Positions 44,043 to 55,479 of a stretch of DNA of 64,000 nt are shown piece after piece; position 1 is the first letter of the stretch; each line of letters opens with the position of its first letter. The notes under the pieces are model-generated. The model did not search any database, was not told the DNA's origin, and was given only the letters and a program-made list of their open reading frames with translations. A program made the position numbers and the translations under genes. Origin of the DNA: Glandiceps talaboti (Eukaryota > Hemichordata > Enteropneusta > Spengelidae); assembly GCF_964340395.1 (NCBI RefSeq), contig NC_135564.1, forward strand, positions 23,048,387-23,112,386. The letters are read 5' to 3'.

Positions 44043-45448
44043 TTTCAAGTACAACTTTTTCCGGACCTAGTTGAGATCTTTTGTCTTCTATTTGCAGATG
44101 ATATCGTGATATTCTCCGACACTGTTATCGGCTTGCAAGGTCTTTTAAATATTTTGAATTCTTACTGTAACACTTGGAGATTGACTGTTAACTTAGATAA
44201 AACAAAAGTGGTAGTTTTTAAAGCAGGAGGGCGTCTTGCAAAATCCGAGAAGTGGCTTTTTGATGGGAAACCATTAGAAGTTGTGTCCTATTATAAATAT
44301 TTAGGTATTATTTTCTCATGCAGGCTAATCTGGTCTACTGCAGCAAAAACTCTTGCTCAGCAGGCCAGAAAAGCCTTTTTCTCTATTCGAAGAGCGACTC
44401 AAGTGACAGGGATGTTTGCGTTTGATGTTTATTTCAAAGTGTTTGACACCATGATACTACCTATCCTTACCTATGGGTCTGAAGTGTGGGGTTTTGAGAA
44501 ACACGAATGTCTTGAACGGGTCCAGTATTTGGCTTGCCGATCGTTTTTAGGTGTTTCGGAGAAAGCTCCTAACGTGGCTGTCTTGGGTGAATGTGGGCGC
44601 AAGCCGATTTTCTTTTATACGGCGAAACGCTGTATCAAGTACTGGGCCAAAGTTATAAATATGCCCACGACTAGGTATCCAAGGAAGTGTTACGACATGC
44701 TTTTGAATATAGAGAAATCTGGTGTCAGATCTAGAAGAACATGGGTGTTCAATGTCAAAAACCTATTGATAATGGCTGGTATGAGTAACGTGTGGGATCT
44801 GCAAACTGTGAATAATATTAATGAGTTTATACATACCTTTTCTGAAAATTTTGAAAGATTTTTGTTTTCCGATTGGCTCAGCTACATTTGTTCTCTCGAT
44901 AAATTGTCTATGTATTGCACTTTCAAATTTTACCTCAAGCCTGAAAAGTACTTACATGTAGTCAGAATCCCTGCTCACATGCAAATGCTTGCGAGATTTC
45001 GTTGCTCGGCCCACTACTTACGCATAGAATCAGATAGAATTCATAGTATTGAGAGAAATCAGAGAATATGTCTTTTGTGTGATGTAAATCAGGTTGAAGA
45101 TGAGTACCACTTTCTGCTAGTTTGTCCTTTCTTTTCCAACATAAGGACAAAATACATTCCTGCGCAATTTTTGGATACACCTTCAGATGTAAATTTCATT
45201 GACCTACTTTCAAGTACAAATGTGGATCACATCCAGCGTTTGGCAGCCTTTGTTTTTCACGCTATGACTTTGAGAAAGAAACTAAATGATGATTTGTAAT
45301 GTTTATTATATTTTCTCTCATTTGCTTGTGTATTTATTCATAAATTATGGTTCTGAATTGTCCTTTTTGTTTGAAAACATTTAAATCTTGTATTTTGGGC
45401 CGATGGCCTTTGAGTACGAAATAAATGTGACATAAACAAAAAAAAGTA
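44043..45448 (+). mobile_element. 5'-truncated LINE with intact C-terminal reverse transcriptase
   Basis: Open from 44043 to 45299 without a stop. It begins just before the catalytic motif C, EIFCLLFADDIVIFSD, and continues with TVNLDKTKVVVF and YYKYLGIIFS (motifs D/E). The thumb/C-terminal region has LPILTYGSEVWGFE and AVLGECGRKPIFFY, then RIESDRIHSIERNQR and a Cys/His motif CLLCDVNQVEDEYHFLLVC. The 3' part has an AATAAA (45419) and ends in an A-rich tail. Fingers, palm start and endonuclease are missing, the usual 5' truncation of LINE insertion. The C-terminal pattern matches the remnants at 33660-35315. An open frame suggests a fairly recent copy. Confidence 0.85.
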
Positions 45449-45732
45449 CAAAATATTATGTTTCTTGATTTGAATCACGCTTCCAAACAGATTTTCTTCC
45501 TGATCTGTGTTCTTTTCTACTCTGACAACTTAGTGTGATTAAAAAAAATTGTATTTAATGACTTTTAATTTGCTGAGCTCTGTATATTGACTATTACGGT
45601 TGTTCTGGCTTTGTTGTTGTTGTTCACACTTTGCACTAACAAACTAGTATGTGAAGCTTTTGATAGAGTTCACCATGATTAGTTAGAAAATGACTGAAAA
45701 GAAAATCTTTTCAGTAATTTACTTATTATGAT

Positions 45733-46468
45733 AAAGATGTGTATACTTTCCAGTCTATATACAGAGTTGTGTATACTTTCCAGTCAGTATACAGAGTTGT
45801 GTATACTTTCCAGTCAGTATACAGAGTTGTGTATACTTTCCAATCAGTATACAGAGTTGTGTATACTTTCCAGTCAGTATATAGAGTTGTGTACACTTTC
45901 CAATCAGTATACAGAGTTGTGTATACTTTCCAGTCAGTATATAGAGTTGTGTACACTTTCCAGTCAATATACAGACTGAGTTGTGTGTACTTTCCAGTCA
46001 GTATATAGAGTTGTGTATACTTTCCAGTCAGTATACAGATCGAGTTGTGAATACTTACCAGTCAGTATACAGAGTTGTGTATACTTTCCAATCAGTATAC
46101 AGAGTTGTGTATACTTTCCAGTCAGTATACAGGGTTGTGTATACTTTCCAGTAAGTATACAGAGTTGTGTATACTTTCCAGTCAGTATATACAGTTGTGT
46201 ATACTTTCCAGTCAGTATACAGAGTTGTGTCTACTTTCCAGTCAGTATACATAGTTGTGTATACTTTCCAGTCAGTATACAGAGTTGTGTATACTTTCCA
46301 GTCAGTATACATAGTTGTGTATACTTTCCAGTCAGTATACAGAGTTGTGTATACTTTCCAGTCAGTATACAGAGTTGTGTATACTTTCCAGTCAGTATAC
46401 AGACTGTGTATACTTTCCAGTCAATATACAGAGTTGTGTATACTTTCCAGTCAGTATACAGAGTTGTG

Positions 46469-46470
<2 letters not shown>
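45733..46470. repeat. Minisatellite array, 30-bp unit (left part)
   Basis: About 24 copies of the unit GTTGTGTATACTTTCCAGTC + AGTATACAGA. It stops in mid-unit at GTTGTGTATA, where an (AAT)n tract begins, and resumes at 48239. Open frames in all phases are artefacts (30 is divisible by 3). Confidence 0.97.

Positions 46471-46511
<41 letters not shown>
46471..46511. repeat. (AAT)n microsatellite, probably a LINE tail
   Basis: About 13 AAT repeats between the minisatellite and element B4. On the minus strand it is (ATT)n, the usual tail of L2/CR1-type LINEs. It fits as the 3' end of the minus-strand LINE at 47715-48238 before B4 inserted. Confidence 0.7.
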
Positions 46512-46515
<4 letters not shown>

Positions 46516-47714
46516 GTCATTGAGAATGACATAGTCCCCGCTATAATTGGGTTTTAAGGAATTATCACTACTCTGATCACACAACATTTGTGAACCTAAG
46601 ACAAACAGACTTAGATATGTTGTGTGTGCTTGTTGGACATGGAATATGCCTTCAACAATAAAGGATTGGTTGGGTATGGGGGATCATATCACGATGAAAA
46701 TGGAGTCTGAGTTATGGCTTTGGACATGGAAAATTCACAAACAAAATGGCTGCCAGGCAGCCATATTGGATCGTATCATGACGAAAATGAATATGCACAT
46801 GTGTATGTCATAGAACACTGTCCTAATACCAACTTTAAATGAGATCTGTTAAAGCATGTCTGAGTTATGGCTTTGGACATGAAAATTCGCAAACAAAAAT
46901 GGCTGCCAGGCAGCCATATTGGATCGTATCACAACGAAAATGGATATGCACATGTATGTCATAGAACGCTGTCCTAATACCAACTTTGAATGAGATCTGT
47001 TTAAGCATATCTGAGTTATGGCTTTGGACATGGAAAATTCACAAACAAAATGGCTGGCGGCAGGCAGCCATATTGGATCATATCAAGACGAAAATGGATA
47101 TACACATGTATGTCATAGAACACTGTGCTAATACCAACTTTGAATGAGATCTGTTCAAGCATGTCTGAGTTATGGCTTTGGACATGAAAATTCACAAACA
47201 AAATGGCTACCAGGCAGCCATATTGGATCATATCACAATGAAAATGGATATGCACATGTATGTCATAGAACACTGTCCTAATACCAACTTTGAATGAGAT
47301 CTGTTCAAGCATGTCTGAGTTATGGTTTAGGCCATGAAAATTCACAAACAAAATGGCTGCTAGGCGGCCATATTGGATCGTATCATGACAACAATGAATA
47401 TGCACATGTATGTCATAGAACACTGTCCTAATACCAACTTTGAATGAGATCTTTTAAAGCATGTCTGAGTTATGGCTCTAGACAGGGAAAATTCGCAAAC
47501 AAAATGGTTGCTAGGCGGCCATATTGGATCGTATCATAAAACAAATTGACGTGCATATGTATGCCATAGTATGTTGCCCCTGTACCAAGTTTGAAAAAAA
47601 TCGGTCCAGGCATCTCCAAGAAACAGCTGCGGACGGACGGACAAACGCACGGACGGACGGACAGACGGAACCCAATCCATAAGTCCCCGTTCCGGACTTC
47701 GTCCGCGGGGACTA
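46512..47714 (+). mobile_element. Family B Helentron-like element, copy B4
   Basis: A complete 1.2-kb copy. It starts ACAAGTCATTGAGAATGACA and has five or six ~150-bp monomers (repeat starts spaced 150-153 bp). The core AAATCGGTCCAGGCATCTCC, a GGACGGACG tract and the 3' hairpin AGTCCCCG/CGGGGACT complete it. It inserted at the 3' end of a minus-strand LINE. Confidence 0.85.
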
Positions 47715-48238
47715 ATAAACTTTATTTAAACTCGATAGCCTCATAGGTAACAGCCTTTTTTCATGAGGGTCGAGAACAAAAAAGAACAATTAAAATACAA
47801 TGACAGAAAAGGAGACTACATACAAATTGCAAAAAAAAATGCAATAACGGCACAAAACGTCCAACAGACAAAATACAGACAGCAAGTGACAGAAAAAATA
47901 CGACCATACTAAAAATTTACATTGTCATCTATGAAACCCTGAAAGTAATGTTTATGACACGCAATTTTGAAACTTCTAATATTAGTAATAGATCTTATTG
48001 CAGCCGGTAGTTGATTGTAGAGTGTAGGCGCTGCTACTCGAAATGATTCCTTAAAAACATTTGTTCTGGCAAATGGGACTAGTAACGAGTGATTTGTAAC
48101 TGAGCGCAAAGACCGACTAGGTCTATATGGTGAAAGTAATCGAGTGATATAAGTGGGATATTGGTCATGTAATGCTTTATAAACTGAAACAACGTTATTA
48201 AATTTGTAACGATAGGAGAGTGGATACCAGTTTAGCCT
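47715..48238 (-). mobile_element. 5'-truncated LINE, minus strand (ORF2 C-terminus)
   Basis: The minus strand from 48238 reads LNWYPLSYRYKFNNVVSVYK, ALHDQYPTYITRLLSPYRPS and RSLRSVTNHSLLVPFA, then SFRVAAPTLYNQLPAAIRS and FKIACHKHYFQGF, ending with a stop at about 47909. The LxWxP...YK...P-YI and R-AAP-LYN-LP pattern is the C-terminal tail of CR1/L2-type LINE reverse transcriptases. The frame is open to the minisatellite junction. The 3' untranslated part runs to 47715, and its ATT tail is now separated by B4. Confidence 0.8.
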
Positions 48239-48945
48239 GATACTTTCCAGTCAGTGTACAGAGTTGTGTATACTTTCCAGTCAGTGTACAGAGTTGTGTA
48301 TACTTTCCAGTCTGTATACAGAGTTGTGTATACTTTCCAATCAGTATATACATCGAGTTGTGTATACTTTCCAGTCAGTATACAGGGTTGTGTATACTTT
48401 CCAGTCAATATACAGAGTTGTGTATACTTTCCAGTCAGTATACAGAGTTGTGTATACTTTCCAGTCAATATACAGAGTTGTGTATACTTTCCAGTCAGTA
48501 TACAGAGTTGTGTATACTTTCCAGTCAGTATACAGAGTTGTGTATACTTTCCAGTCAATATACAGAGTTGTGTATACTTTCCAGTCAGTATACAGAGTTG
48601 TGTATACTTTCCAATTAGTATACAGAGTTGTGTATACTTTCCAGTCAGTGTACAGAGTTGTGTATACTTTCCAGTCAGTATACAGAGTTGTGTATACTTT
48701 CCAGTCAGTATACAGAGATGTTTACGCTTTCGAATCAGTAGACAGAGTTGTGTATACTTTCCAGTCAGTATACAGAGTTGTGTATACTTTCCAGTCAGTA
48801 TACAGAGTTGTTTACGCTTTCGAATCAGTAGACAGAGTTGTGTATACTTTCCAGTCAGTATATAGAGTTGTGTATACTTTCCAGTCAGTATACAGAGTTG
48901 TGTATACTTTCCAGCTTTCCAGTCAGTGTACAGAGTTGTGTATCA
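48239..48945. repeat. Minisatellite array, 30-bp unit (right part)
   Basis: About 23 copies of the same unit as 45733-46470, resuming at TACTTTCCAGTC exactly where the left part broke off. Three units carry a divergent GTTTACGCTTTCGAATCAGT version. Frames of up to 250 codons are artefacts. Confidence 0.97.
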
Positions 48946-49775
48946 CCCATTCTCAGTTAACATGTACACTTAAACATATTCACATGTCGCTGAGTAACCG
49001 AGAGACAGAATACTGACTTATCGGCACATAAGTAGGCACCCAACAACAGTTGCATAGTATACATATTACTTTTAGCTATCAGAAATTGATCTTAAGCTGG
49101 AGAACAAACTTTAAATATGTATCTCTTCCATAAAAACATGCAAAAAACAGTGTCACCACTCAGAGCTATTGCAGAACATAACTAGTTTTCCGGAAAGTTG
49201 ATGTAAGTTCTCAAACATTTGTTTGTTGATTGAATGCAATATCTCAATATGCATTTAAAACAACAAATCTTATACCTCAAGTACTCTCTAGGTCAGGAGT
49301 ACATTATGAAGATTTAGTGTCGCTCATTTATTGTAATTTACGTCATCATTCATTTAAAAATACTTTTCATGAAGTCTTTCCAACAATCCCTTGAGAGATA
49401 TTACTTCTTTTCACTTGCAAAATAAAAACAACACAGACATGTACATGTACTGTTCTGTGACTGTTTTAGTGACTATATGATAAAAGAATTTATTGTATTT
49501 TCAACTGAATCTTCCTATGCCTTTTTAATTGTGTAGAGTATGGATAAGAATGTAATAAACGTTACCACACTTTTCTTTCTTTTTAAAGTGGGCACATTCT
49601 TGAAGTTTACATGGCTGTTGTTGGGTGTCAAAAAAGAATTGTGCGAGGCAACCATTTCTTTGAAATTCTATATCGTTTTGCTTACTTCAAGCTTTAATTT
49701 TAGGAATGTAATACACGTTACTGAAAATTATGTTTTGAGTAAATTACGTTACAAGTGATCCATCATAAATGGCAA
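48946..49775. other. AT-rich non-coding stretch
   Basis: One frame of 72 codons (49540-49758) with no recognisable feature. Nothing else is supported. Confidence 0.4.
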
Positions 49776-50625
49776 CATCACACACTGACATATAGGTGAC
49801 CTGGCGTTATCACACCAAGGCAGTTATTTCATCACACACTGACATATAGGTGACCTGGTGTAATCACACACTGACATATAGGTGACCTGGTGTAATCACA
49901 CACTGACATATAGGTGACCTGGTGTAATCACACACTGACATATAGGTGACCTGGTGTAATCACACACTGACATATAGGTGACCTGGTGTAATCACACACT
50001 GACATATAGGTGACCTGGTGTAATCACACACTGACATATAGGTGACCTGGTGTAATCACACACTGACATATAGGTGACCTGGTGTAATCACACACTGACA
50101 TATAGGTGACCTGGTGTAATCACACACTGACATATAGGTGACCTGGTGTAATCACACACTGACATATAGGTGACCTGGTGTAATCACACACTGACATATA
50201 GGTGACCTGGTGTAATCACACACTGACATATAGGTGACCTGGTGTAATCACACACTGACATATAGGTGACCTGGTGTAATCACACACTGACATATAGATG
50301 ACCTGGTGTAATCACACCAAGGCAGTTATTTCATCACACACTGACATATAGGTGACCTGGTGTAATCACACCAAGGCAGTTATTTCATCACACACTGACA
50401 TATAGGTGACCTGGTGTAATCACACACTGACATATAGGTGACCTGGTGTAATCACACACTGACATATAGGTGACCTGGTGTAATCACACACTGACATATA
50501 GGTGACCTGGTGTAATCACACACTGACATATAGGTGACCTGGTGTAATCACACCAAGGCAGTTATTTCATCACACACTGACATATAGGTGACCTGGTGTA
50601 ATCACACCAAGGCAGTTATTTCATC
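49776..50625. repeat. Minisatellite array, 32-bp unit, highly uniform
   Basis: About 24 copies of CACACTGACATATAGGTGAC + CTGGTGTAATCA. Units are almost identical, the only clear point variant being one TATAGATGAC. Five copies carry an extra ~20-bp CACCAAGGCAGTTATTTCAT segment. Each unit holds the palindrome AGGTGACCT. The array is probably young or well homogenised. Confidence 0.97.
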
Positions 50626-52258
50626 AGCTAATGAGCACTGGTAGAAAACATCGGAATACAGTCATTGCAATCAGCGAAAGTGAAGAAATTTTCACAGAAA
50701 GCCTACATCAAAATTATCATCGATATTTGTCGAAGCATGTTCCAGTGAAGTGCATCGTGGAAACTTACCTCTAGGGATTATTTCAATCGTTTAACAAATC
50801 ATACGATGTACATTACATTGGAAGAAAACAAATATGTAACCTACAACACAGCAATTACGTCATTTCATCACTTATTTTAACATGTGATAAATGTAAATTA
50901 CCAGAGTACCAATAGATTTGTTTATTGTTTCCTTCACATTAAGAAGCATGCTGTTGATATTTTTTTAGACAAAACAATGTAAACTATAAGAACAGCGATG
51001 GAAAAGAAACATTGAAAACCTTTATGATCATTACAATTACATATATATTTAGAATATATGGGAAACATGTATTGATGGTAACGTAAATTACATTCATTAT
51101 TCAAAGCAAATGTCCATTTCCATTACATTATTAGTATTTGTCTGTCAAAACTTGTCTGGAATGTAAGAGCTGTTTATACAATATATAACTCAAAGTATCA
51201 ATATAAACATAACGTCTCACGCCAAGTATTTTAATTAAAATAATGAGTATTTCCTCCAGAAACATAAAAAGTAACGTAGATTACAAACATATCAATCGCA
51301 ACTTAAGTTTGTGAATTATCAACTGGACTATTTTATTTTCAAATGGCAAAAGCTGACATATAACTATTAGTTAACCAGCCCTCTGAATCAGTTGATCCTG
51401 TGGCCAACCTAATACTGCTGGAAACTCATCACATTCACAGAATGGAACACCACACCGTGGAACTTCTATGGAAATAGACCCCCGGTATTGGGGACTTGGT
51501 GGCGGCTATATATATGACAGTCACTGGTACATCAGGGAGGTAAAAGAGATAGATCCCTTTGACAAGGAAGTGTACATACATACTCTTCGATTGGTTTGTG
51601 AAATCTGCCAAAAGAGATTTTGAACTTGATTCCTGGCAAAGTCATGGAAATACTTTCATTGTTAGTGTTTCTCCGATTTTCTGTTAAACCTTAGCAAGTA
51701 CTTGTCTTATTACTGAGGAAACAAATTGCTGTTATTTCTATCTTAAGACAGTAATGATCAAATTCTGCATTTTCTTTCATTCGCTTAAAATAAATAGCTG
51801 CTTCATTGATTGTTTCTTAGTTTAGAATCCAATCCAAATTGGTTACATTTTCTCCTGAAAACAGTGTTTGGTTCCATTATTTAAAGCCACAAAAAATAAC
51901 ATTCTTTGTAAAATATGTTATGACATTTTCATTTACCCAACAACTTTTTTGTAACTCTACTAAACAGTGATGCTACAAACTTTTGTTCGTTATGACGACA
52001 AACTTTAAATATTTGAAAACAGACTTGTTTTCATGTACACTGTGAGGTATAGCTTGAAAAGTTTTCGACAAAAAACCAATGGGTAATTTATGTTACGTCA
52101 ATTTAAATTGTCGTTTGGTTGCATTATAAATGTACACAGCAATGAAAAAAATTGATTCGGATTTTCGTTTGGGTCCATTACGGTGTGAGGCGTTAGTCTA
52201 ATAAAATCACAGTTACAAAATTACACGTAACTGTATTACACATCAGTGTACTTCAACA
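50626..52258. other. Non-coding stretch with one coding-like block
   Basis: Mostly AT-rich. The block 51393-51620 is GC-richer and open in more than one frame. On the plus strand it reads TSMEIDPRYWGLGGGYIYDS then HWYIREVKEIDPFDKEVYIH. On the minus strand it reads IEVPRCGVPFCECDEFPAVL then GWPQDQLIQRAG and a stop, preceded by an AG acceptor-like site. I cannot decide which strand, if any, is translated, and recognise no family. Confidence 0.25.
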
Positions 52259-52261
52259 TGA

Positions 52262-52903
52262 CTTGGATATTGATAGAAACCTGGATATATTGCCAAATAA
52301 GGTTGGGTATTGATAGAAACCTGGATATATTGCCAAATAAGGTTGGATATTGATAGAAACCTGGAAATATTGCCAAATAAGGTTAGATATTGATAGAAAC
52401 CTGGATATATTGCCAAATAAGGTTGGATATTGATAGAAACCTGGAAATATTGCCAAATAAGGTTAGATATTGATAGAAACCTGGATATATTGCCAAATAA
52501 GGTTGGATATTGATAGAAACCTGGAAATATTGCCAAATAAGGTTGGATATTGATAGAAACCTGGATATATTGCCAAATAAGGTTGGATATTGATAGAAAC
52601 CTGGAAATATTGCCAAATAAGGTTGGATATTGATAGAAACCTGGATATATTGCCAAATAAGGTTGGATATTGATAGAAACCTGGAAATATTGCCAAATAA
52701 GGTTGGATATTGATAGAAACCTGGATATATTGCCAAATAAGGTTGGATATTGATAGAAACCTGGAAATATTGCCAAATAAGGTTGGATATTGATAGAAAC
52801 CTGGATATATTGCCAAATAAGGTTAGATATTGATAGAAACCTGGATATATTGCCAAATAAGATTAGATATTGATAGAAACCTGGATATATTGCCAAATAA
52901 GGT
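52262..52903. repeat. Minisatellite array, 40-bp unit
   Basis: Sixteen copies of ATTGATAGAAACCTGGATAT + ATTGCCAAATAAGGTTGGAT. Units 3-14 alternate CCTGGATATAT and CCTGGAAATAT, making an 80-bp double unit. Minus-strand frames of up to 217 codons are artefacts. Confidence 0.97.
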
Positions 52904-53642
52904 TACCGAAAATCCAAAGATCAGCGCATCGTCCAAGAAACGTAAAGTACATCTCGTAAATACCCTCAAAAATTTTGGTTTTTCAAAGAGAGGTCGAACT
53001 AAGTTTGGTAGGCTGTTCAGAGAGTAGGAATTTTCATTTAATTGCATAATTTGAATAACAAATCGCACAAATGACAGGATTTCTGATCGTGATCATGATA
53101 TATGACAAAGTTGTAGTATAGTATCAATCATGATAATGTACTTTGACAGATCGCAACATATTGGCTGTTCAACTAAGTTCTAGTTCAGCGTCACACGAAG
53201 GCGATCATTTGAGCACATGTGATTTAAGTGACGTCTGTGATGATTATTTTCATATTTAATCCTGTCAGAGTTTACAAATAGATGACAAACGTGTTATTTT
53301 TGAATGTTGATGACGCTCATAAAATATACTCCATTATCTCTAAACTTGTTTACATACTACATATACAAAGGCGTATATGTACGTGAGCTTTGAATTTTAA
53401 TTTAGATTGTTTTAATGATTATGTAGTTATAGCCATTTCTGTGAATTAATTTTTTGTTGACAACTTCGATAAATTTATGGATCAACAGACCTTGAATATG
53501 AAAATCTTTGACTGTTTTTGGCGACGTTTCATTTTTCTGGTAAAGTGCATACATTGAAAATAATGTTAAGTTTTAAAGTAATAATAATACAGTTAACCTT
53601 TTTAAAATCTCGTTTTGAAGCAACTATGTATCACTACTATAT
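52904..53642. other. Non-coding spacer
   Basis: No supported frame, RNA or repeat. CCAAGAAACGTAAAG at 52932 is unremarkable. Confidence 0.4.
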
Positions 53643-54619
53643 ACCAGATTTAAACTGAATGCCTCCCGTAAGGGAATCACTAATTATGCAAATAACTCAT
53701 TAAACTAAAAAACTATGGTAACAGTCTTTGTTTTTTGGACAAGTGTGCTTTCTTAGGTTAATGTATGTAAGAGTGTATGATACTGTTTAATGCAGTCTTA
53801 AGATATAGCCTAATTACCGAAATCATTAATTATGCAAATTATTCATTAACACTGTAAGGTACATCAACTAACTTTATAGGACATATACAATTTGTTATGG
53901 TTAATGTATGTACTGAATTGTATTGAAATTGAAGTATGCAGTCTTAAGATATAGCCTAATTACCGAAAATCATTAATTATGCAAATTATTCATTAACACT
54001 GTAAGGTACATCAACTAACTTTATAGGACATATACAATTTGTTATGGTTAATGTATGTACTGAATTGTATTGAAATTGAAGTATGCAGTCGTAAGATATA
54101 GCCTAATTATCAAAAATAATTAATTATGCAAATTATTCATTAACACTGTGCGGTGCATCAACAAACTTGACAGGATATATGTGTTTTCTTATGGTTAATG
54201 TATGTACTAAATTATGTTGAATTTGTAGTATGTATTCTTAAGATATAGCCTAATTACCAAAAATAATTAATTATGCAAATTATTCATTAATGTTGTAAGA
54301 TACATCAACGAATTTTATAGGACAAATGTATTGTTATGTTTAACGAATATACTAAATTATATTGAAAATGAAGTATGCAGTCTTAAGATATTGCGTAATT
54401 AGTTGATTTCATTAATATGCAAATTTCTCTAATTAAACATTAACAGATCTGGCTGAAAACCTAATCAGGTCTTGCTATTACCCTAAAGATTATATATCCC
54501 AAATTTCATTACAATTGAGCGAGCTGATTTTTAGAAAATGATGATATAGACAGACACACAGACACACAGACATTCAAACATTCCCCTTTTAATACCTCCC
54601 GTACCCTTACGGGAGGTAA
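53643..54619 (+). mobile_element. Family C Helentron-like element, copy C2
   Basis: Begins ACCAGATTTAAACTGAATGC and CTCCCGTAAGGG. It has five ~146-bp monomers, each with AAGATATAGCCTAATTACCG and ATTAATTATGCAAATTATTC (starts at about 53801, 53947, 54094, 54241 and 54386). The core is AAATTTCATTACAATTGAGC, followed by a short AGACAGACACACAGACAC tract and a 3' hairpin with arms CCTCCCGTA / TACGGGAGG at 54594-54618. The layout matches families A and B. No enzyme is encoded. Confidence 0.82.
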
Positions 54620-54914
54620 AAATGGAGTGAGCAGTTCTATTGTCTAAAGTTTGAAAGTGTGTACTTTTATTTTTGAAATTCTAAACCAACATTGTTTAAC
54701 TAAATGCAGACAACAATGAATGGTTATATGCACTACTCGTTTTAAAAATCCATAGCTAATTACAAAATAATTGAGATGTACAGCAGTATAGATAGAACAT
54801 CTGTTCACTTTTGGGAGAATGATCAGTGAAATTTTCTTGTAGGAACATCCTCTTTCAGAACTAGATAAAGAAGAGACCAATAATCTGAGACTAGTACATG
54901 TACAGTACAAGTAG

Positions 54915-55235
54915 TTAGTCAGTTACCAGTCAGTCACTGTAAGTCATCAGTCAGTCAGCTATCATGTAGTACAACTGAAGGAGTCAGTCAGTCACCAGTC
55001 AGTCAGAAATGTTGTAGTACAACTGAAGCAGTCAGTCAGTCAGTCAGTCAGTCACCTGTCAATCATCCACCAAGTAGTACATGTACATTACAAGGAGTCA
55101 GTCACTAGTCAGTAGGCCATCATTTAGTACAACACAGTCAGTTAGTCAGTTACCAGTCAATCAGTCACCAGTTAGTCAGTTACCAATCAGTCAGTCAGTC
55201 ACCAGTTAGTCAGTCATCGATTAGTCAGCCAGGTA
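54915..55235. repeat. Degenerate (CAGT)n repeat
   Basis: Clusters of CAGT/AGTC tetramers alternate with ACCAGT and short spacers (GTAGTACAACTGAAG occurs more than once). It is microsatellite-derived, with no coding frame. Confidence 0.9.
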
Positions 55236-55479
55236 CACCACTGTTGATATCTAAACACACAAGCATGAGTGTCCTTTTACACCTAATGTTGCTCGGCAAA
55301 CAATACAGAATGCCTTTGTTGAAAGAAGTGACTCAGATCACCAGCACATTGTTTATAACCAATATGATTCTGATTACAACAGTGCCTATGATTCAGATTG
55401 ATTCTCATTTCAAGTAGGTAAATTGTGGTCCAATTTTTAAAGCAATTGCTATGAACTGTAAGTGCACAAAATGCTTTAA

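Noticed and set aside
45726-49016. Frames up to 250 codons in the 30-bp minisatellites
   Set aside because: The unit length is a multiple of 3, so frames stay open in several phases on both strands. No start context, domain or non-repeat coding sequence.
52243-52896. A 217-codon minus-strand frame
   Set aside because: Translation of a 40-bp satellite with 40-residue periodicity; other frames are open as well.
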